A stretch of DNA of 64,000 bases, taken from assembly GCF_003467445.1 (NCBI RefSeq), contig NZ_QSGS01000005.1, positions 1-64,000 of the forward strand. Direction: 5' to 3'. A program made the translations under genes and the position numbers. The stretch is from Exiguobacterium sp. AM39-5BH. Lineage in GTDB: Bacteria; Bacillota; Bacilli; Exiguobacteriales; Exiguobacteriaceae. The notes below the pieces were generated by a model that did not search any database, was not told the origin of the DNA, and saw only the letters and a program-made list of their open reading frames with translations. Of the stretch, positions 29,246 to 37,898 are shown in pieces; the first letter of the stretch is position 1; every line of letters begins with the position of its first letter.

Positions 29246-29900
29246 ACTGTTCAGACGGGCCGCACGCGACGCCGTCCATATCTTCGTCGAGCAGAATCGA
29301 GTACGCCTCGTGCTCGCTATCCACGCTGTCCGGGTAGTAAAGTGTCATCTCTTCACAAGAATCATAGTACTCGACGAATACGACATCCGGTTCCTCTTCA
29401 AAAGTATTGTCGTACGCACTTTGCAAGTCATCCAATTCATTCCGTAATGTCTCATTCTCAGACACCGCGACGCGCACTTTGTCCTCGAGTGCGTAAATCT
29501 CACTGCGCTGACTTTTAATCGTCTCTTCCAAGTCAATCGTTTTCTCAATCAACGTCGCATTCAATGAGTTTTCTTTATACGCATACTTGGCTTCGAGCTC
29601 TGCGCGTATTTCTCGTTCCACTTCAATGCGCTGCCATTCCAATTTTTCCTCGTGGTCTTCCCTCAATTTCAATAATTCTTGATTATGGGCCGACTCTAAA
29701 ACTTTCAAGTCGGTTGTCGTCTCGCTCAATGCTCGTTCAGATTGATGAAAATAGAGACTCGTACCAACCAGCACAACATACAGAAGCGTCGCAAATACTT
29801 TCAGTTTCGTTCGATTGACCGGACGTTCGGCGAGCCAAATAAAAACGAGACTGAGCGTGCTGAACAGGCAGACACCCGTGATGAAATACGTGATAGACAT
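29244..29900 (-). CDS. Membrane coiled-coil protein with excalibur domain
   Basis: 218 residues. Two membrane helices (about 4-22 and 33-50) precede a long coiled coil (residues 60-160, Glu/Leu-rich) and a C-terminal excalibur calcium-binding motif (YDSCEEM...EAYSILLDEDMDGVACG). Excalibur domains occur in extracellular Bacillota proteins and bind Ca2+ through the DxDxDG loop. The role is unknown. Start 29900 is chosen for the AAAGGAG site upstream. Convergent with the exopolysaccharide cluster. Confidence 0.8.
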   Translation of the reverse strand: MSITYFITGVCLFSTLSLVFIWLAERPVNRTKLKVFATLLYVVLVGTSLYFHQSERALSETTTDLKVLESAHNQELLKLREDHEEKLEWQRIEVEREIRAELEAKYAYKENSLNATLIEKTIDLEETIKSQRSEIYALEDKVRVAVSENETLRNELDDLQSAYDNTFEEEPDVVFVEYYDSCEEMTLYYPDSVDSEHEAYSILLDEDMDGVACGPSEQ

Positions 29901-30123
29901 GAGAGAGACTCCTTTCAAACATTTTCCACTTCCTTCTCTTTTCCCACTGACAAATCCTGTATCATCCTCTTCCGTTATTCATTAGTTGACCTGGTCTGTA
30001 TACAGCAACAAGGAGAGCTGTCACATTTTTCACTCCCTCGTTCATGAGAACGTCACTCGAGTATCATTCCAGAACATGGTATAACTAAATATGTGAATGA
30101 ATGAACATAAAAGGGAGGTATCC

Positions 30124-30768
30124 ATGAAACGATTTCTATTCTTATTCGTCGGACTCGTTTTGATTCTCACGGCTTGTGGGCAAAGTGAGGCCGTTGACTC
30201 GACGAAGCTACATACGTATAAACAATATAAACTCCCACTCGAGGATAAAGTCGCGTTCGGAGAAGGCGAGCATGAGATCGTCTTCGTCTTCGACTACAGT
30301 TGCCCGTGGTGCAAGAAGTGGATGGAAGAAGTACTTCCGGAGATTGAGGAGCGCTGGATTGAGACGGGCGAGGCGACGTTCAAAGGTCAGCCACTCGTCT
30401 TGTTGAATGAACAGTCGCAACTGCTGGCGAACGTGGACTATAACGTGGAACGTCTCGTCCCGGACCGCTACTATGAAATACAACGCGCCATCGGACTCGA
30501 CTCCGGGTCGGACGGGTTTGGGACGGAAGCGTATGCCCGAGAACTCGCCGCTGAATTCAACCTCGATGCGGATGAACTGATGGAGAACCACGTCGACATC
30601 GGTATCCAGAACTCACGGCTGTTCACGCGCGACTTCGGCGTCCAGTACGTCCCGACGGTGTACGTCGACGGCATCCAGCTCGTCGACGCGTTCAGTTTAG
30701 AAGAGATGGAACACGTCATGGACGGCACCGTCCAAGCAGGCGACAAAGTTGAGGTACGAGAAGACTAA
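30124..30768 (+). CDS. DsbA-like thiol-disulfide lipoprotein
   Basis: 214 residues. A lipoprotein signal with lipobox LTAC (Cys near residue 18) places it outside the membrane. A thioredoxin-fold DsbA domain has the redox site CPWC (near residue 61) and the cis-Pro loop VPTVYVDG. It resembles BdbD-type oxidases that form disulfides in exported proteins. GGGAGGT precedes the ATG. No DsbB-like partner is adjacent. Confidence 0.88.
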   Translation: MKRFLFLFVGLVLILTACGQSEAVDSTKLHTYKQYKLPLEDKVAFGEGEHEIVFVFDYSCPWCKKWMEEVLPEIEERWIETGEATFKGQPLVLLNEQSQLLANVDYNVERLVPDRYYEIQRAIGLDSGSDGFGTEAYARELAAEFNLDADELMENHVDIGIQNSRLFTRDFGVQYVPTVYVDGIQLVDAFSLEEMEHVMDGTVQAGDKVEVRED

Positions 30769-30773
30769 AACAA

Positions 30774-30799
30774 ACCCCTCGTTGGTGGACGAGGGGTTG
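30774..30799 (+). terminator. Hairpin after the DsbA-like gene (weak terminator)
   Basis: AACCCCTCGT and ACGAGGGGTT form a perfect 10-bp stem with a 6-nt loop, directly after the stop. There is no good T run after it, so termination may be partial. Confidence 0.55.
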
Positions 30800-30838
30800 C
30801 GTCATCGTTAATTGGGGTGAATATACATTTAATGCTTG

Positions 30839-31084
30839 TCAAATGCCCTCTTGATTGTTCAGTTTCTTCTTTCGAGCTTGGCGCCATTTCCAAACGAACA
30901 AACCGATTAGCGCAAGGACGAGGGCCGCGACCCACGGACGGGCTTCGATGATGGCGACGAGCTCGAAAATTGAGAGCCAACCACTAATCATGAGCAAGAT
31001 TAGCAGGAAAGTCTTGAGTCCACCTCGAATAGGAAACCAGTAAAACACGAAGAGCGTAATCAAAAAGAAAGCGAGCAATCCCAT
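30839..31084 (-). CDS. Unknown small membrane protein
   Basis: 81 residues with three membrane helices and a lysine/arginine-rich C-terminus (WRQARKKKLNNQEG). The ATG at 31084 follows AAAGGAAT; an ATG eight codons earlier lacks a site. No family was recognised. It may be a small envelope protein of the liaF/LapA-like size class, but nothing supports a specific role. Confidence 0.65.
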   Translation of the reverse strand: MGLLAFFLITLFVFYWFPIRGGLKTFLLILLMISGWLSIFELVAIIEARPWVAALVLALIGLFVWKWRQARKKKLNNQEGI

Positions 31085-31210
31085 GCGGTTATTCCTTTCT
31101 AGCCTCATTTTGACTCATTATAGCAGAGAATATTCGTAGAGTGTTAGAGCCTTCCCATGTTCGCGACTTTTCGGTACTGTTAGGAATAGACAATTGAAGG
31201 AGGAACTATC

Positions 31211-32452
31211 GTGAAATTTGGAATCATCGGCCTTGGCTATGTCGGGCTGGCCACCCTGTGTGGACTAGTGAAAGCGGGACATGAAGTCATCGGTGTCGAA
31301 AAAAATCAACCGAGGCTGCTCCGTCTCATGAACGGGGACATCCCGTTCCACGAACCAGGCATGGCAGACGTCTTGCGCGACTATCCCGGCTCGATTACAT
31401 TCACGGACAATATCGCAGATACGGAAACGGTCGACTACCTCATCCTTGCGGTCGGCACGCCGAGCAAATCGGATGGAAGCTGTGACTTGTCGTTCGTCGA
31501 AGCGGCCTTGTCCGAGGTGAACGTGAAACAAAAAATCATCATCCGTAGCACGGTACCACCGGGAACGACCGACATGCTGTCCATCATGTACCCGGCCCAT
31601 ACGTTCGCTGTCGTCCCGGAGTTTCTTCAAGAAGGACGCGCCCTCGCCGACGTGTTGAAGCCGCACCGCGTCATCATCGGCAGTGACAATCTCGAGATAT
31701 GTGAAGAACTCGCGGGCATTTATGGGCGCCTCGGCGTCCCGATTGTCTGTACGTCACCGATTGACGCGGAGTTCATCAAATACGCCTCGAACGCGTTCCT
31801 GGCTACAAAGATCAGCTTCATCAATGATTTGGCGCGTCTCGCCGACAAGGCTGGGGCGGACATCACGACGATTGCCGACGGGATGGGGCTCGACCCACGC
31901 ATCGGACGGGCGTTCTTGAACGCCGGACTCGGCTATGGGGGCTCGTGTTTCCCGAAAGATATGCACGCCCTATTGAACGTCGCGCGCGATCACGAGCTCG
32001 ACTTGCCGGTCATCAGCGCCGCTATGCACGCGAACGAAGCGCAGATGGCGTACGTCGCCTCGAAAGTCGAACGGAAGCCTGGTCTCAAGGTCGCTTTCCT
32101 CGGACTTGCTTTCAAACCAGGCACGGATGATATGCGCGACGCCCCGTCCATCACGTTGGCCCAACATTTAGCGTTGCGCGATGTCGACATCGTCGGCTAC
32201 GATCCGATGGCCAAGTGGAAATTCCCTCAAGCGACGTCGGTCGAAGCGGCGCTCGAAGGAGCGGACATCGCCATCCTCGTCACAGAATGGGAAGAACTTG
32301 TCAATCTGAAGCCGGAAGCGTTCGAGGGGATGCGGACGAAACGATTGATTGACGCCCGGAACGCTTGGAAGTATGCATGCGACCCAGGCACCGTCCAATA
32401 TGAGGGCGTCGGCCGGATGCAAAACAAGACGAACACGCCGTCATCGATGTGA
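31211..32452 (+). CDS. UDP-glucose/GDP-mannose dehydrogenase family protein
   Basis: 413-residue nucleotide-sugar 6-dehydrogenase. It has the Rossmann motif GLGYVGLA at the N-terminus, the NAD domain (AVGTPSKSDGSCDL), the catalytic thiol in GYGGSCFPKD (Cys near residue 244) and a C-terminal UDP-binding domain (GLAFKPGTDDMRDAPS). It makes UDP-glucuronate or a similar acidic sugar donor for the exopolysaccharide. A GTG start follows AAGGAGGAACTATC. It is a single gene, 2 kb after the cluster. Confidence 0.92.
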   Translation: MKFGIIGLGYVGLATLCGLVKAGHEVIGVEKNQPRLLRLMNGDIPFHEPGMADVLRDYPGSITFTDNIADTETVDYLILAVGTPSKSDGSCDLSFVEAALSEVNVKQKIIIRSTVPPGTTDMLSIMYPAHTFAVVPEFLQEGRALADVLKPHRVIIGSDNLEICEELAGIYGRLGVPIVCTSPIDAEFIKYASNAFLATKISFINDLARLADKAGADITTIADGMGLDPRIGRAFLNAGLGYGGSCFPKDMHALLNVARDHELDLPVISAAMHANEAQMAYVASKVERKPGLKVAFLGLAFKPGTDDMRDAPSITLAQHLALRDVDIVGYDPMAKWKFPQATSVEAALEGADIAILVTEWEELVNLKPEAFEGMRTKRLIDARNAWKYACDPGTVQYEGVGRMQNKTNTPSSM

Positions 32453-32458
32453 CCAAAG

Positions 32459-32486
32459 GCGAGACTCTATAGGGTCTCGTCTTTGT
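32459..32486 (+). terminator. Rho-independent terminator
   Basis: GCGAGACTC and GGGTCTCGTC arms with a short loop and a T-containing tail, 7 bp after the dehydrogenase stop. Confidence 0.7.
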
Positions 32487-32583
32487 TCATGCCTTCGCCT
32501 GTTCATTCGGTGAACAGGACGCGTACGTGTGAAACGTCTGATCCGGTTTTCTCGTATAGGATAGAAGAAAGGGGGAATGATTT

Positions 32584-33318
32584 ATGTGGGTGTTTCTCAT
32601 CATCGCATGCGCGCTACTCTTGCTTGGTTTTGCCGTCCATCGGTTAGGGTGGCACTTCCTCATTTCCGGCTATAACACGATGAAACGCGAGGACAAGAAG
32701 CGTGTCAATATTAAGGCGGTGGCGCGGTTGATCGGCTACATGTGTTACGGGATGGCAGGCATCTTTCTCGTTGTTGCCGCCAGCTATGGGCTTGGATTCG
32801 ATGTCGACATACCGGTCGAATCGTTTTTCGTTTTGATGCTCGTCCTCATCGTCGCGACGCTTTGGCGCGCCCAGAAATATGACGGAAACATTTATGACGA
32901 GGACGGAACGATTCGTCCCGGGGCTAAAAAGAAACTCATCCCTCTCTTCGTCGTCATCGGCCTTCTCCTCACGGTCGTGCCAGGTCTTTGGCTCTGGTTT
33001 AGTCAGCCGACCGAGGTGACGCTCACCGACAAGGCGCTCGTCATCGAAGGTAGTTATGGCGAGACGGTGCCCTATGACGAGATGGAAGCCGTCACGTTGA
33101 CTTATGAGCCAAGCCTCGCCCGCCGTACGAACGGCGCCGCTACCGGTTCACGTCTGACCGGACATTTCCGGACGACGAGTGGGGAAGACGTGCTCGTCTT
33201 CCTCGACCAGGACGTTGATGTGGCCATTCGGATTGACTGGAGTGGTAAGCCGATTTACGTGAACACGGAGACACATGAGGCGACTGAAGCATTATACGAG
33301 AAGATACGTATGAAATGA
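32584..33318 (+). CDS. DUF3784-like membrane protein with PH-like C-terminus
   Basis: 244 residues. An N-terminal membrane helix followed by the motif LISGYNTMKREDKKRVNI is typical of DUF3784 proteins. Three more helices follow (to about residue 140), then a C-terminal beta-rich domain (VTLTDKALVIEGSYGETVPYDEM) resembling bacterial PH domains. Function unknown. GAAAGGGGGAA precedes the ATG. Transcribed alone. Confidence 0.75.
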   Translation: MWVFLIIACALLLLGFAVHRLGWHFLISGYNTMKREDKKRVNIKAVARLIGYMCYGMAGIFLVVAASYGLGFDVDIPVESFFVLMLVLIVATLWRAQKYDGNIYDEDGTIRPGAKKKLIPLFVVIGLLLTVVPGLWLWFSQPTEVTLTDKALVIEGSYGETVPYDEMEAVTLTYEPSLARRTNGAATGSRLTGHFRTTSGEDVLVFLDQDVDVAIRIDWSGKPIYVNTETHEATEALYEKIRMK

Positions 33319-33392
33319 CGGAGCCCTGTTCTTTTTGACTGAATAGGCAGTGCGTCAAGCGTTGCTTCGCCAACAGTACATCACACGAATGA

Positions 33393-33418
33393 CCGGCTGA
33401 CACACGTCAGCCGGTCGG
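33393..33418. repeat. Perfect hairpin between convergent genes
   Basis: GACCGGCTGACACACGTCAGCCGGTC folds into an 11-bp perfect stem. It lacks a T run and lies next to the terminator at 33421-33455; it may assist termination or be an operator. Confidence 0.5.
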
Positions 33419-33420
33419 AT

Positions 33421-33455
33421 GAGGGCGCTCGCTCAAGCGAGGTGCTCTTTTTTTT
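33421..33455 (+). terminator. Terminator overlapping the end of the EAL gene
   Basis: GAGGGCGCTCGCT pairs with GCGAGGTGCTC (with G-U pairs) and is followed by T8. It terminates the DUF3784 transcript and overlaps the 3' end of the convergent EAL gene. Confidence 0.65.
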
Positions 33456-36141
33456 GGTTCACCCATGTCTCGAAGGCGGTCGCGTCGAGGGCCGGGGCAT
33501 AATAATAACCTTGCCCGAGTTCAACGCCTTCGGCGAGGATGCGGTCTAGGTCTTGCTTCGTCTCGATGCCTTCGGCGAGCGAGGTGAGTTTTTGTTCACT
33601 CGCGAAGCGCGATACGGCGCGAAGGAACGACGTGCTGTCCTTCGCTTTCCCGCTCACATACATCCGGTCAATCTTCACTTCTTGAATCGGCAAGTGCCAA
33701 ATCGCTTCGAACGAGGCATAGCCGGTACCGAAATCGTCGATGGACAAACAATAGCCGAGGTCGGCGATGTCCTCGAGCCGATCGAGGTCGTTCGTGTGCG
33801 ACATGATGTCAGCCGACTCGGTCAGTTCGATTTTCAGGCGGTCCGGGAGCCATGGATACGGTTCGAGCAAATCGTGCAACTTCGTGACGATGGACGGGTC
33901 GACCGAATGGGCCGACAAATTGTATGACAGCGAAATGTCGGCAAATGGTGTGTCATGCCAGGCGACAAGCTGTTGGACGACCAAATCGAGAATCGAGTGC
34001 GACAGCCAGAGAATCTGGTCCGAGCGTTCGGCGATTCGGATAAATTCATTCGGCGGCACGTAGCCGACATCGGGGTGCTGCCAACGAGCGAGCGCCTCGG
34101 CCCCGACGACACGACCCGTCTTCAACTCGACTTGCGGCTGATAGGCGACGGTGATCTGGCCCTGTTCGATGGCCTCCGGGAGTGCTTGTTCAATCAAGGC
34201 CGCCCATTGGATTTGGGCGAGGATGCTCGAATCGTACCAGACAAAAGGCGTCCGGGTCTCTTTGGCATGTTGAAGCGCCTTCGTGGCTTCAAATAAACAA
34301 TCGTTATAGCTCGGGGTCGTATGGGTCGCCCCGATTTGAAGATGAACGGTCTGGCGTTTCTGATTGATCAGCAATTCGGTCGGGAACAACTCCAGCAACT
34401 TATTCTCGTCCGTGTCACGGAGCCCCTTCACGTACAGCATGAGCGTGTCATCACGATAACGGCCGAACAAGTGATGTGCATATTTCTCAAGCCTTTCCTC
34501 GACGTGACGAGCGAACTCGGTCATGAGCAGGTCGGCGTACGTCGGATCGTACCAGTCGACGAGGTGATGGAAGTCGTTCAGTTTGATCAACAGGAACGTC
34601 CCATCGATGTCTTGTTTCTCCCACGCCTGAAGGAAGCCGTATTCATTATAGAGCTCGGTCGCGAGGTCGAAACGGACGAGCCGATCGACTTTGCGCTCGC
34701 GCTCGACACGCTCGGTCTCATCCTCAAGGATCAAGTAATAAGTGAGCGTCTCGTCGCGTTTGAGCGGGATGATCTTGACGTTCAGGAACCGGACGTGCTC
34801 ACCTTTTAAATGGAGGATGAACTGGGCGCTCGTTCCATTCTCGGTTACGCCGGCAAGGGCCTCGCGCAGTAGGCGACGTCCTGTAGCGGTGAAGAGTTGA
34901 TCGATTTCATACAAGTTTCGTTCCCCGAAGAACTGACGGAATATCTCGTTTCGTTCGATGAAGTTGTATGTGTCATCGATTAAGGCGATGGCGAGTCCCG
35001 TCTCGGAGAACAGGGACGACCAACGTTCGTGATAGCGGAGTAAATCGTTTGATTGCGTCTCGAGCGTGTGCACCGTCGAGTGGACGCTGGTGGCGATGTC
35101 ACGAAGTTCGTCCTCGATCCCGCGAAAGTCATGGCTCGGCGGGAACGAGTCCTCGACGGATTCCGCGCTCGGGTCGATGGCAAGGGCGCGCGCTTTCAAG
35201 TGCGCCAAGTCATGATCGTACAGTTTACGCGTATGGAATAGCGCGAGCAGAAGACTTGTCGCTAAAAAGAGCGTCATCAGGAGGACGGCGATGGCGAGCG
35301 TCCCGTAGCGGTCACGCTCGGTCATGAGCGTGTCCACGGCCTCCGCGCGTTCTGCTTCCAGCGCGGCGTGTGAATCTTCATAAAAACTCGTTCCGTTGAC
35401 GTAACGGGCCTCGATCGTCGAGTCGGTTGCCGTTACTCGTCCGAGCGCAAGCGCGCTCTCGATCAAGTCTTTGATCGGTTTCGTCCCGAGTGATGGGTCG
35501 GTCGCGATGATGTCTTCAATCAAGCGGGCCTCGGTCACAATCATCGAGACCTCGAATTCGAGCTGGCCTTGATTCGGCGTCTCAGCAAGCAGGTTCGTGA
35601 CGCCTTCGACGAACGTGATCTGCATCCGCATGATGGCATCGGTTAATTCATAGGACGTGTTCTCTTGGGCGGTCCGCTCGAGCCCTTGATAGAGCCAGCG
35701 ACGATTGATGGACTCGATGACGTCGAACGGTACGGCCTCAAATCGGCTCGATTCAGTTTCATTCAACGTGTCCTCGAGTTCTTCTGAGAAACGAAGCAAC
35801 GCCTCCCGTTCGCGTTCGTCGACCCCGGTCTCAAAGTCGTCGAGCAGTTGCACGTTATATTGGAGTGCCCGTTCGCGGTACGGTGCCGACAGCAGGGCGT
35901 TCGGTTGTTCCGAGTTTGTCTCGTATAATTTGGCCGCATGATGTAAGACGAGATATGACTCGACGCCGGCCAAGTCGGAGGCGTGGTTCAAGTCTCGCAC
36001 CGTCTCGTCGACGGCGACATGCTTTTCTTTCCAGTAATAGCTCAGTCCGAGCCCAAATAATAATACGCCGATGAGACAAGCGACGGCGAGGGCCATCGTG
36101 TAAATCCGGTACGGAATTTTAGCGAATCGATTGCTTCCCAT
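33433..36141 (-). CDS. Membrane sensor PAS-(degenerate GGDEF)-EAL phosphodiesterase
   Basis: 902 residues. Two membrane helices (about 14-36 and 283-305) enclose an extracytoplasmic helical sensor. Then come a linker, a PAS domain (about 365-480), a GGDEF-like domain and a C-terminal EAL domain. The cyclase signature is replaced by RYRDDT, so no cyclase activity is expected. The EAL domain keeps EAL (GAEALARWQ), the metal ligands NLS, ELTES and DDFGTG, the Lys in KIDRMYV and EGIET, so c-di-GMP hydrolysis is likely. Monocistronic. It could lower the signal that activates PelD. Confidence 0.92.
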   Translation of the reverse strand: MGSNRFAKIPYRIYTMALAVACLIGVLLFGLGLSYYWKEKHVAVDETVRDLNHASDLAGVESYLVLHHAAKLYETNSEQPNALLSAPYRERALQYNVQLLDDFETGVDEREREALLRFSEELEDTLNETESSRFEAVPFDVIESINRRWLYQGLERTAQENTSYELTDAIMRMQITFVEGVTNLLAETPNQGQLEFEVSMIVTEARLIEDIIATDPSLGTKPIKDLIESALALGRVTATDSTIEARYVNGTSFYEDSHAALEAERAEAVDTLMTERDRYGTLAIAVLLMTLFLATSLLLALFHTRKLYDHDLAHLKARALAIDPSAESVEDSFPPSHDFRGIEDELRDIATSVHSTVHTLETQSNDLLRYHERWSSLFSETGLAIALIDDTYNFIERNEIFRQFFGERNLYEIDQLFTATGRRLLREALAGVTENGTSAQFILHLKGEHVRFLNVKIIPLKRDETLTYYLILEDETERVERERKVDRLVRFDLATELYNEYGFLQAWEKQDIDGTFLLIKLNDFHHLVDWYDPTYADLLMTEFARHVEERLEKYAHHLFGRYRDDTLMLYVKGLRDTDENKLLELFPTELLINQKRQTVHLQIGATHTTPSYNDCLFEATKALQHAKETRTPFVWYDSSILAQIQWAALIEQALPEAIEQGQITVAYQPQVELKTGRVVGAEALARWQHPDVGYVPPNEFIRIAERSDQILWLSHSILDLVVQQLVAWHDTPFADISLSYNLSAHSVDPSIVTKLHDLLEPYPWLPDRLKIELTESADIMSHTNDLDRLEDIADLGYCLSIDDFGTGYASFEAIWHLPIQEVKIDRMYVSGKAKDSTSFLRAVSRFASEQKLTSLAEGIETKQDLDRILAEGVELGQGYYYAPALDATAFETWVNQKKEHLA

Positions 36142-36213
36142 CGGACACCTCCTTCTTTCTCTTCTTATTCTATAGTCCCTGTTCGAGTCTTTCGAGTGAA
36201 ATCCTGCACCATG

Positions 36214-36243
36214 AAAAAAAACCCGACAAAGGTCGGGTCTTTC
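36214..36243. terminator. Bidirectional terminator
   Basis: Stem ACCCGAC / GTCGGGT flanked by A8 and TCTTT, just downstream of the NlpC/P60 gene on the minus strand. Confidence 0.8.
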
Positions 36244-36255
36244 AATGCGCCGAGG

Positions 36256-37623
36256 TCACGGTCGTTTGTAACCGATGACGCGTGATTTCCAATATGGCTC
36301 TTTGCTGATCGTGTTATACCCGAGTCCGTACGTCCCGGCATGGATGAACGTATCCGTGTTGATCATGATGCCCATATGCGATGGGCCGACCGTATACGTG
36401 TTCTCGAAAAAGACGAGGTCGCCTGCTTGGGGGACGAACGATTTGCTGAGCTGTGGTCCAAAATGAGACCCGCTCCAGTAAGTGGCGACATTCGTCCGCG
36501 GGATGCTAACGCCTGACTGATTGAAGGCGTAATAGATGAGGCCGGAACAGTCAAATCCGCCGTTGGCTGGGTTTGCTGAAGCCCACACATAAGGAGTGCC
36601 CACATATTTTTGCGCTACAGTGATGGCTGCGAGACCTGCACCTTGTGTGTTCGAAGGAGGGTTCTCCGCCGTATGTTTCGGCACAGCTTTGACGTAGGAA
36701 GCAGCGACGAAACCGGTCGTATTTCCGATATAAATTTGATGCCATCCGTTTGACGTTTGGACGACCCGAAGCGTCTGACCCGCCGTGACGCGGCCGATGA
36801 CGGCGGAACTCGTCGAGGCCGAAGCTCGCACGTTCAACGATGGTGTGTTCACGACGTAGTCGAAGGCGGCGTTACCTGCACCTCCGTCCCCGGCGTTTGG
36901 GGTGACGGGCGCACTCGGTGCCGTCGTCGTCTGTTTCAAGTAGCCCGTACTGACGTAACCACTCTTACCATTATATGTGACGTATACCCACGTGCCGCTT
37001 TGTTTCGTCGCATTGACGGTCGTGCCGTTCGGGATGTTTGTCACGAGCGCATAGCCGACCCCTGGGCCTTGACGGACGTTCAAGTTGGCCGTCGTTACAT
37101 ATGATTGATTGATGCTCTGTTCTTGAGGAACAGCTGGTTTTGCCGGCGGACTTGGTGGAGCCGGTGGCGTCGGTTTGACAGATGAGTTCGTCAAGTAACC
37201 GTTATGTACCCAACCGATCTTCCCCCCATAGCTGACTTTCGTCCAAGCCCCGATTGTCTGACTCGGTTTGAGCGCTTGACCTTTCGGGATGGTGACGAGT
37301 ACTTTATGCCATGTGCCTGCGGCGACGCGCATGTTCAAGTCGGCCGTTGTGACGGTAGTTGAGCCTGAAGTGGGCTTAGTGGCGGCGGGTTTCACCGTGC
37401 TTCCCAATTCGAGTGTCTGTCCGATGGCGAGACGGTCCGAGTTCAACTTGTTAAAGGCTTTCAAATTGGCTACGGACACGTCATGCTGTCGGCTAATCGA
37501 CCAAAGCGTGTCACCGGCCCGAACGACGTGTGTGCTGGCCGCCGCGGTTTCTTCGGTCTGGGCGATGATGCTTACAGCGGTGAGGGCGGCGAATGAATAC
37601 ATGAGACCGGACTTGGGAGACAT
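36256..37623 (-). CDS. LysM-SH3-NlpC/P60 peptidoglycan endopeptidase
   Basis: 455-residue exported cell-wall hydrolase. A signal peptide (residues 1-28) is followed by one LysM domain (VVRAGDTLWSISRQH), three SH3b repeats each opened by a Leu-Asn-x-Arg motif (DLNMRV, NLNVRQG, SLNVRAS), Pro-rich linkers and a C-terminal NlpC/P60 domain. Catalytic Cys lies in GGFDCSGLIYYAF and His in PSHMGIMI. It cleaves peptide stems of peptidoglycan. Start 37623 has AGAAGGAAG upstream. Followed by a terminator. Confidence 0.94.
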   Translation of the reverse strand: MSPKSGLMYSFAALTAVSIIAQTEETAAASTHVVRAGDTLWSISRQHDVSVANLKAFNKLNSDRLAIGQTLELGSTVKPAATKPTSGSTTVTTADLNMRVAAGTWHKVLVTIPKGQALKPSQTIGAWTKVSYGGKIGWVHNGYLTNSSVKPTPPAPPSPPAKPAVPQEQSINQSYVTTANLNVRQGPGVGYALVTNIPNGTTVNATKQSGTWVYVTYNGKSGYVSTGYLKQTTTAPSAPVTPNAGDGGAGNAAFDYVVNTPSLNVRASASTSSAVIGRVTAGQTLRVVQTSNGWHQIYIGNTTGFVAASYVKAVPKHTAENPPSNTQGAGLAAITVAQKYVGTPYVWASANPANGGFDCSGLIYYAFNQSGVSIPRTNVATYWSGSHFGPQLSKSFVPQAGDLVFFENTYTVGPSHMGIMINTDTFIHAGTYGLGYNTISKEPYWKSRVIGYKRP

Positions 37624-37854
37624 GGGATCGCTTCCTTCTCTTAAAATTTTTACACTGATCGACGAGATGATCCGATACATGTTTAATTGTAGGGTTTACC
37701 CATACAGCAAGCAATGCGAGAAAAGACTCAATCAGTCGTTTCCATTAAAAAATGAGGTCAATTTTTTTGAATAGGGGAACTGGAAACAATTAAAAAAAGG
37801 GAAATGAAAATTGACTTACTGTTGAATTTTGGAAACCCATTCACCTATCTTTTC

Positions 37855-37864
37855 ATGCTATTAT
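37855..37864 (+). promoter_or_regulatory. Likely extended -10 promoter
   Basis: ATGCTATTAT contains an extended -10 (TGCTATTAT) 35 bp upstream of the GAF-EAL start. No good -35 sits at 17 bp, which an extended -10 can tolerate. Confidence 0.4.
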
Positions 37865-37898
37865 GAATGAAAAACGATTGAACGAGAGTAGGGGACTT

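Noticed and set aside
33393..33418. CRISPR-like or IS-end repeat
   Set aside because: A single perfect hairpin occurring once between convergent genes; no further copies or spacers are seen.
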